64,000 nucleotides of DNA, from the NCBI RefSeq assembly GCF_945859685.1, contig NC_079147.1, forward strand, positions 130,201,788 to 130,265,787, written 5' to 3'. Positions 56,668 through 64,000 of the stretch are shown piece by piece. The notes below the pieces were generated by a model that made no database searches, was not told where the DNA came from, and saw nothing but the letters and a program-made list of their open reading frames with translations. Position 1 is the stretch's first letter. The number at the start of each line of letters is the position of its first letter. The position numbers and the translations under genes were made by a program. Source of the DNA: Eupeodes corollae. Taxonomy: Eukaryota; Arthropoda; Insecta; Diptera; Syrphidae.

Positions 56668-57900
56668 TTATCCTGACAGTTTTTGAAAATTCATTAATCG
56701 TAAGAAGAAAGCATATGGGTACCCTAACGTAATGACATCGACATCAAATAGTAATGGGCAAAGTACAATTGCGATCATGTTTGAAAACTCCATTTTAAGG
56801 AAATCTGCTGCGTATTTAGCACGCCCGTTATGTGTTATTTTTAACACTTCTTGAAGTAACTGTAGTAGTTTGGAAATGTTTTTCAGCAAAAAGTTTGAAA
56901 CATCGTCTTGATGAACCGATTTTTTGCAGTTCAAGTTTTTAATAATTAATGCAACGTCGTCAACAGATGAAAACATTAGCGGATCTATTGGGTTAGGAGC
57001 AGAATTATTTCGATCAAACAAAAATACTCTGTCTGGCAAGGTAATTTTAGCATCTTTTATTCTATTCTATTCTATTCTATTCTATTGTTTATTTACTATT
57101 TTAATGAGTTCCTCATTTATATTCGAAGAAGAATTATATATTTGAAAGATGTTGTTGCTTTGTTTGGATTGGATTCTACCGCCAGAAGTAGAGAAGTACT
57201 TAATACTTAATACGAATCTGACATGTTTAATGTATGTGTTATCTTAATCCCATTTAATTCCTTGTCTAGTGAGCTTCTGAATTTGTTTCAATCAGTTTTA
57301 ACAGAAGATCTGGTTAAGGGGTGTTGACTAAATGGAATTTCCGAATCAGCTAGTTTGATGTTGAGCAGTAAAGGTAGGTGGTCAGAAAACATAGGTGAAG
57401 CTTTGATGCTTCAGTTAGGGTTTATGTCATCAATTAGACTGTTTTTAATTAGAAACTGATCCAGGTATGAAGATGTTCTTTGGTAAGTGGGACAGCTGGA
57501 TGTCATATTTAACAGACTGCAACCTGGAGCCATTTCTGTAAACCAATCCCATGTACGTTGGTGACAATATCCCCCATAAAGCATTTCTTCCATAAAGATG
57601 CCCTCCCAAAACACAGCCGTTATAAGCTTCAGCTAACTGATTTATTTTATTTAGTTCACTAATTAAGAGAGACGATGACATGCCAGAAGGAATTTAAACA
57701 GAGTCCAATAAAGTACAAGCTTTCTTTGAAATATGATGACATCATCAATCGTGTCAGCACCTATTGCTTAGTCGTGGCGTAAGTTACGGATAAAAGTCTA
57801 TAGTCTTTTATTGAAGATTTTCCGGAATACAATCCTTTGAAAGTTGTTGGTTTGGAGAAATTCAGATATTTTTGATGTTCTAAACATTGTATGTACGTGC
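56668..57900 (-). pseudogene. Non-LTR retrotransposon remnant: endonuclease and RT start
   Basis: On the minus strand the endonuclease part gives PSGMSSSLLISELNKINQLA, GHLYGRNALWG (from a GD.NA.H..WG block), LNMTSSCPTYQRTSSYLDQF and MFSDHLPLLLNI, the terminal SDH motif, between about 57750 and 57340. The RT part, 56668-57039, starts PNPIDPLMFSSVDDVALIIK and NLNCKKSVHQDDVSNFLLKN, which is RT motif 1. The catalytic YADD region is missing. The GD.N motif is damaged and there are at least three shifts. Wording is closest to the Jockey/I group. An ORF1-like region may extend to 58500, unverified. Confidence 0.65.
57056..57086 (+). repeat. (TCTAT)n microsatellite
   Basis: Five perfect TCTAT units at 57061-57085 follow directly on TTTTAT. 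The array lies between the reverse transcriptase and endonuclease fragments of the antisense retrotransposon. Confidence 0.9.
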
Positions 57901-57909
57901 GACGAGAAC

Positions 57910-59200
57910 GTAGTCATTTTGTAAAAATGTAATGTTGGATTTAAGGACCACCGAAAAGGGATTAATTTAAAGAATTTGAATCAGGTGACGATTATGCCGA
58001 ACAATCAAATACTCCTCACCTTTGTGGTGTGGTAGGAGTTGATCTTCGCATTGTTTATTTCTTTTAAGGATATTTAATTCATATATGATCCAACAAAATG
58101 TACTCAATTCAGGATCACGAAGAAAACTAAAAAGAATGGTAAATTAACCACAAACCTACTATCTGAATGCCAACAATAAGTTTTTATGAAATGGTCTTCA
58201 GCCTTTTGTTCGACCATGGCAATAGGAATACGGGATAGTTTTTAGGAAGACCCAAACGTTGGGGAACCCGTAATAAACGAACCTTGGGATCCTCAGTCGA
58301 GTAGAACGCGAATATGTTTAAAACGAGCCGAGTTTGTCTTGAAATTTAACAACAGCAGTTGAAAGAATAATCGATGAACAAATATTAGATTCAAGAGAGC
58401 TATGAGTAACGATAGAAGAGTTAAAAGGGTTTTGTGACCACGTTGTTCAGTTCTTTGTTGACTTACTGCATAAGGCGATGTGATTTGTGGATAATGTACC
58501 AAAGAATAATTTCAGGAATCGCATGATCTATACCAACATTTTGAATTGCATTTGTAAGATACATGTCCAGATATAAGGTTGTTGAAACAATTAGAATTTC
58601 CTTTGACAAATTCCCGATGAGTGTTACAACTTAGTTTTGTTTCAACCAAGTACGAACGTATATTGCTTAGAGCTTTATAACCTGTTTTTGAGGACGATTA
58701 AATGAGCTAACGATTCAAGACATTTGCATCGATTTTGTAGAAATGTAAGAAATTCTTGAATAGAACAATCATACCAAGATTCTATTTTTTGACCAAATTT
58801 GCTTTGTTTCACTTTTGAGCGTTTAAAGAAGAATTGATATCAACCAAAGATCGCAAGATTTCCATCCACGAATAATTTCGCTCGCTTCGCTTTATAAGTT
58901 TGTGTAGAATGTCAAGATTCAAGGTAACAGACAATGGCGAGGATATGATACTTTAATCAAACAAAAGGACGATCAAATTCTTTGTATCGTATCGCCATTG
59001 AAGTCAATCCCATGCTTCAATATAGTTCTCTTTAATAAAAAAAATTTAAATTTTTGAGCAGCATTTAGAGCGATGTTACGATGTCAATTGTTTCTACATG
59101 ACTTATGTTTTAAAAGAGAAGAAAAAAAATATCACTATGAGAATTTTCATTCAGCAATTACAACAAAATATTAATATGACAACTTTTCCAGATTCACTTA
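57910..59200. other. Gene-free stretch, possibly the 5' part of the antisense retrotransposon
   Basis: Composition is less AT-rich than the flanks and several short minus-strand frames exist, which would suit an ORF1 upstream of the endonuclease at 57.3-57.9 kb. No signature such as a zinc knuckle was recognised. Confidence 0.35.
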
Positions 59201-59204
59201 CTTA

Positions 59205-59260
59205 AGGTGGCGCTACAGTCCTGTGTTAACAAGGACCTTACTCAATAAACTTCTTCATCC
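59205..59260 (+). repeat. Dispersed 'GGTGGCGC' repeat, copy 3
   Basis: CTTAAGGTGGCGCTACAGTC is followed by CTGTGTTAACAAGGACCTTA. It matches the inverse of 26889-26925 and the motif at 21180. It lies about 650 bases upstream of the retrotransposon pol remnant. Confidence 0.5.
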
Positions 59261-59900
59261 AGCTTGGTGTCTAGCTTCCTTCCTTCCTTTGAAGTCTTTA
59301 CATTCGTTTTAAGTTGTCAGTCAACCTTTGTTGGGGAAGGTTGCCCCTGTGTTGTGCGTCTCCGTTCTGTCTGTGCTCGTTCTTTTTTATTTTTATTGTT
59401 CGTAATCGTGTCGTGGAGCAGTTTAGTTTTTTTTTTATCATCATCTTAATTCAATTACAATTCAACATATATACAAACAGTTCTATAATCAAACAAAAAT
59501 AACAATAATTTACCATAACAAAAAATAAACACAAATTAATTATTAGTGGTTCCAAAAAAAAAACAACAAAAAAACAATAGTGCAACCATCAAATAAAATA
59601 ACAAAAAAATCACGCCACTCAAAAAACAACAAAAACACACCAATAACAAAAAATGATAAGCCACTCAGCACAGCACTTCACAGTGAGTACCATCCCATCC
59701 TTACTTTCCCCTTCTTCCATAGTTGCACAACCTAGTTTATGTATCAATTACAATTGGAATTGGTGCATTATCGCTTCTCGTCACTGCTAAGGCATATTAC
59801 TAGCAATGAATGGTATTGATAATTATTCTGTGTTTCAATTCAGTGAATTTTATTTTTCATCTCTATCTGTATTAGTTTTAGACTTTTTTTTTATTTTGCA

Positions 59901-62047
59901 ATGACTGGACAATTCAGAGTAGATTATTGTAATATTCGTGGCCTAAGGGCAAATTTTTTGTTGGCATACTGCCATACTGTTTCAAGTAGGCGAGGATTCC
60001 GATGCTATTGAATTTTTTATTAGTGGGTATAGCTTGGTGCCTTTATTCTTTTCCCACCATGGCCTCGCCATATACATTAGGAATTATATTGCTTATCAGC
60101 TCTTACCACAACTGCTTCCTTTATCGAAGCCCAAATTTAGACAGAGTATCAACTTCTCGTGAATTTGATGCTTTGTCTGATTCCATCCAAAGAATTGTTT
60201 TGTCCTATCCTCGCACTGAAATCGTTGTTATGGGCGATTTCAATGTACACAATTCTTCATGGCTTCAACATTCAGGCCAGGCAACACCCGATGGAGTGTG
60301 TGAGAAATCTTCGCTGAGTTGAACCACCTAACTCAGCTTGTCAACGAGCCCACCCGAATATCGGACGTTGAAGGTCGAGCAGAAAACACTCTTGACTTGT
60401 TTGTTACCTCTGATCCTGATAAGTACACTGTTAGTGTTCTATCTCCTCTAGGCACATCTGACCATTGTGTTATATCAGCAAATTTCTCGTGTCAAAACTG
60501 TTCAGTTAAAGAAAGAGCTCCTAAGAGAACCGTTTCGCAATACGAGAAAGCTAACTGGGACGGTCTCAATAATTACTTCAGGATCTTTAACTGGTCACTA
60601 TGCTTCCTCGATAGTGACATTGAAGCAAGCGCTGATATGATCACAAGTTTAATTCTCCTGGAAATGAGAACTTTTATATCAAACAGTGTTAGAAGTATCA
60701 GACCCAAGGAAAACGCTTTGTTTGATGCGAGCTGTAAAGAGGTTATTAGGGTTAAGAAGGTAAGTTTCCGTTGCTATAAAGCCAACCGTACTGAGGAAAG
60801 CCGGAAAAAGTTCAAACAAGACAGGAAGGCCTGCAACGCCCATATTCGATGGGCCAAATTTGTACATGACCAAAATTTACGGCAAAAAATACTGCAATGT
60901 CCCAAAGGCAGCAAACGTTTTTGGTCATTTGTAAAAAACGTGAGGAATTCTTCCTCTTCTTCGGTTCCTACGCTCGTTGTCAATGACACTCCATTTGTTA
61001 GCTCTATAGAGAAAGCAAATCTCTTTGCTAGGCAGTTCGCCGTCAATTCTACGCTGCCAGTGAGTGTTATGACTCCGCCTGTACTTGAGCGAGTTAATGA
61101 TTCTATGGGGCAAATCTTTTTTCGCACTCGTGCTGTGGAGAGAAAGAGAGTCCTAAGAGATCTAAACACACATAAATCCGCTGGTCCGGATGGTATCCCC
61201 GCTATTGTTCTGAAGAGGTGTTCTTCAACGCTGGCAAAACCACTGCGTAAGCTTTTTCATCTGTCCTACTCCTGAGCTCTAGTTCCGAGCGGATTTAAAA
61301 CGGCATTTGTCCAGCCTATTCCCAAAAAAGGCGAATCTTCCTCACCCTCTAAGTACCGACAGATTGCACTTACATACGTCTCTTCTTTCCAAGGTCATGG
61401 AAACGCTGATTAATTATTATATGAAATATCTTGAAGATCGAAAGCTTCTTAATGACCGGCTTTTGTAGCAATAGGTCCACTGGTGATCTCATGGTTCATC
61501 TCACCGAACAGTGGAGCAAATCTTTACATCGTTTTGGAGAAAGTAAGATTATTGTACTTGATATTTCAAAAGCATTAGATAGGTTTGGCATCAGGCTTTT
61601 GGATCGTTCAATGCAAGTAGTATTGGATGGATTCAAGTCTGAAAACCATAAAATAAATGTTGGTGTACCCAGGGCTCTGTTTTATCTCCAAAATTCTTTC
61701 TCATTTTTATTAATGATCTTCTGTCTGCAACATCTTATCATTGTTTCGCTGACGATAGTACTTTTAGCTTTTCATATTCGTTTTCAGACTCCCATCTCTC
61801 TTCTTCGGATGTGGAACTGCAACGACAAAATAAGATAAGCTCATTAAATTCCGATCTAAACAGCATTGTTCAATGGGGATTAAAGAACCGCTTAGAATTT
61901 AATGCTACGAAAACCCAATGCTGTCTTGTATCGTTTAGAATGTGGAATGCCCTACCACACTCTGTCTTTTCTAGTCATTACAATATTCAGGAATTCAAAA
62001 CCAATGTGAACCGACATCTCCTTTTAAACCCTCTCTCCTCTTCCTAG
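59901..62047 (+). pseudogene. Non-LTR retrotransposon pol remnant (endonuclease to RT C-terminus)
   Basis: From ATG 59901, the endonuclease start FRVDYCNIRGLRANF is followed, after a small deletion, by GYSLVPLFFSHHGLAIYIR, CFLYRSPNLDRVS, IVVMGDFNVHNSSWL, LTQLVNEPTRISDVEGRAEN and LGTSDHCVI. A 318-codon frame (60319-61275) then runs into RT: NTHKSAGPDGIPAIVLKRCS. Later blocks are MKYLEDRKLLNDR, FCSNRSTGDLMVHLTEQWS, IIVLDISKA, INVGVP, HCFADDSTFS (catalytic FADD retained) and NSIVQWGLKNRLEFNATKTQ. A deletion then joins to RMWNALPHSVF...NVNRHLL and the stop at 62045-62047. Frameshifts occur near 60090, 60320, 61280, 61600 and 61700. It is the most complete retrotransposon here but is inactive. Confidence 0.8.
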
Positions 62048-62260
62048 TGCTCACACTGTGCCTCTGCATAATAAGGGTAGTAATATCCCCTTGAGTGTGT
62101 GTTTATTATAAAAAAAGCTGGATGTTTATGGTTTCGGGCTCCAAGTTGGGTGAGGTCACTTTCCACTTGTGCGTGCCACCTTATTCGTGGTTTTCTTCTA
62201 CTGTCCTGTCCTGTTGGTGTGGGTGCAAAGACTTTCTGGGCCGCCGCATTGGTTTCCATG
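62044..62260 (-). pseudogene. RTE-like pol, extreme C-terminal fragment
   Basis: The minus frame reads KVFAPTPTGQDSRRKPRIRW and HAQVESDLTQLGARN, the 'RPRLRW.DQVE.DL..LG' tail typical of RTE-type polyproteins in insects. It is the downstream end of the fragment at 62600-63500, separated from it by an inserted transposase piece. Confidence 0.65.
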
Positions 62261-62295
62261 TTTCATAATGATAATATATATGAGCTACGAGCCAA

Positions 62296-62690
62296 CAAAG
62301 AGCCAAATTATTAAAATTTATTACCGAAATTCGGAGTCAGTGGCCTTAAACGTTAAGAGTGCTAAGTCCAATTTATGGTCGTCCTAATCGTCCTATCATC
62401 AGATCAACAATTGAGCGTCTAGTGGCAAAATTTGAGTTCACAGGCACAGTATAAAATGCTGCCATGCCAGTGAGACAATGATGTGCCCGTAGTGTTGAGA
62501 ATATTGCTTGCCGCTGAGGCTTCAGTTTCAAAAAATCCCAAATGTGTCTCTCACACGTCATTCTCAAAGTGTAGTTGTGGCCAATTTGGCGAAAAAAACT
62601 TGGCCTACATCCTTACAAGATTAAATTGGCGCAAGAACTGAAGCCGCTTGACCACCAGAAGCGTCGTATCTTCGTTAATTGGGTCTACGT
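62296..62690 (+). pseudogene. Tc1/mariner (IS630-like) transposase N-terminal remnant, copy C
   Basis: Plus-strand frames read PIYGRPNRPIIRSTIERLVA and KFEFTGTV, a stop, AAMPVRQ, ARSVENIA, then LGLHPYKIKLAQELKPLDHQ and KRRIFVNW. These are the two helix-turn-helix blocks and the linker before the first catalytic Asp of the family whose C-terminal half is seen at 14.6 and 35.5 kb. It ends before the catalytic core. It sits inside an antisense RTE-like remnant, so its insertion came after that element. Confidence 0.68.
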
Positions 62691-63500
62691 GATCTTGCCA
62701 TCTTAGTCGTTGAAATTTTCCCCTTCCGGCTAAGTCTACGTCGCTGTACACTCCGTACAGCTCGTCGTTCCATCTTCTCCCCCACTCCAAACGACCCAAG
62801 GTGCTTTCATCCGCTTTTGTCATAGTCAATGCTTCTGCGCCATAAAGCAGGACGGGATAATAAGGGTCTTATATATTCTATAGCGGCACTTAGGTATCTC
62901 GAGAAAGGACTATAACACTCTTTGTTAGTCCAAAGAAACAGGGGTAGCAAGAGTTTGATCTCAGCGCTGGTGTTGTTTTCTACGTTTACAGCGGAGCCTA
63001 GGTAGAGCAAGTCCTTGACTACCTCAAAGTTAAGTCTGTCGATGGTTACGTTTCGACCAAGACGTCGGTGTTGTATGTCCTTTCTTGACGACAGCGTGTA
63101 TTTTTTTTGCCCTCATTAACCGTTGAACCCATTTCTGCCGCCTTTGCCTCAATACTCACAAAAGCCCCATTGCCATCACGCTGAGTGTCTTCCGATTATG
63201 TCAATGTCATCACCAAATGCTAGCAATTGGACAGCCTTTTGAAAGATAGTGCCTCTAGTGTTGATATGTGAGCTTTGCAAAATTCCTTCAAGTACGATGT
63301 TAAAAAAAATCGCATGATAGCGCATGATCTTGTTTAAAACCTTTGGTGACATCGAAAAGTTCTGTCTCGTATAAGTATTTCATTATTTTAAATAGCTGAG
63401 ATCTCTGCTGTTCTGCGGAGTTCTGAAAGTGGGGATGACGTGATGTATGCGCGAAAAAGTTGCTAACACCCCAGATTTTATTAAAAACTAAAGACATGTG
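62600..63500 (-). pseudogene. RTE-like reverse transcriptase, C-terminal half
   Basis: Minus-strand blocks in order are KGFKQDHALSCDFF (from G.RQGD.LSC.LF), AVQLLAFGDDIDIIG (the catalytic YADD box, here FGDD), TYNTDVL/DIQHRRLGRNVTIDRL, FEVVKDLLYLGSAVNVENNT, PLLSRPALWR, TMTKADESTLGRLEWGRRWN and LQRLRWQDHVDPINEDTTL. This is the end of an RTE-type polymerase and continues in the fragment at 62044-62260. Stops and frameshifts are frequent, and the N-terminal RT blocks are not visible between 63500 and 64000. The endonuclease piece at 2403-3240 probably belongs to the same type of element. Confidence 0.72.
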
Positions 63501-64000
63501 AAATTCATAAAGAACGAAAGCACATTCAGAAATTTCATGAACGTATTCGCAATCCAGGGCAAAAAATAAATCTTTGTAGAGCTCCAGATGAACACAAACG
63601 TATTGGTGATTTAGCGATTATAAATAAACTTATGTTGGGATTTTTAATTGCACTCTTTTTATTATCTCCATCGTCTTACCGATATCCAACTGCATTGCTG
63701 GTGATATTAGATACTACAGTTTAATAGGTTCTGTTGACGTCTTAATTATAAGTTCTTCCATTGTGATCAATTCTTGAATTTCTGGTATATCCCTAAATAA
63801 ACTATATACGAGTAAGTTGAATCTACCGCAATGTTCACCATCTAACTGATTCATAAGTGACAGAAGTAGTTTTCATCGAAGACACCTATTCTTAACTCAA
63901 AATTTCAACATCTATAAACGTTGATCTGTCACTATAGGGGGAGGTAGGGAATAACTTAAAACTCTATTAAAACAGATTCCTTCTTAAAAAAATAAGATAC

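Noticed and set aside
60774..61169. 131-codon minus-strand open frame
   Set aside because: It is antisense to the better supported retrotransposon frame 60319-61275.

Overview
The window is nuclear DNA from an insect, most likely a fly: AT-rich, intron-bearing, and dominated by decayed transposons. Two host genes can be supported. At the left edge are the last two coding exons of a Musashi-family RNA-binding protein, best matched to dipteran Rbp6 (plus strand, 1-5736), split by a 4.95-kb intron. From about 53.0 kb back to 25.5 kb on the minus strand lies a CLIP-domain serine protease of the snake / CLIP-C type. It has four recognisable exons: a micro-exon, a CLIP exon, an exon with the linker, activation site and catalytic His, and a last exon with the catalytic Asp and Ser. 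Its introns of roughly 5, 10 and 11 kb are filled with transposons. Its signal-peptide exon was not found.

The remainder is a transposon graveyard. PIF/Harbinger elements are the most prominent. There are HARBI1-like nuclease pseudogenes near 10.3-11.1, 18.5-19.5 and 23.9 kb, zeste/Myb-type accessory genes at 16.0 and 27.5 kb, and two copies of a MITE with 3-bp TWA target duplications (29.6 and 37.3 kb). A complete Tc3-like element with long IR/DR-type ends (16867-18491) sits inside the last codons of one Harbinger nuclease gene. Other remnants are a BEL/Pao retrotransposon (12.2-13.6 kb), three fragments of one Tc1/mariner (IS630-like) family (14.6, 35.5, 62.3 kb), a second IS630-type transposase (21.9-22.9 kb), a Helitron helicase piece (30.5-31.0 kb), an errantivirus-like LTR/gag remnant (35.8-37.7 kb), a Tc1-like fragment (39.6-40.3 kb), and several non-LTR retrotransposons (2.4, 37.7-39.5, 43.4-44.6, 56.7-57.9, 59.9-62.0 and 62.0-63.5 kb). 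All transposon genes seen carry stops, frameshifts or deletions.

The least explained structures are a 1733-bp element (47988-49720) with 27-bp inverted ends and dispersed internal motifs, a 34-bp perfect palindrome with hAT-like ends flanked by 8-bp direct repeats (27112-27145), a 15-bp minisatellite at 55.07-55.19 kb, and several dispersed repeat pairs. No CRISPR array, operon or prokaryotic feature is present, and no tRNA or rRNA gene was recognised. Pseudogene limits are approximate because they were read by eye from translations.
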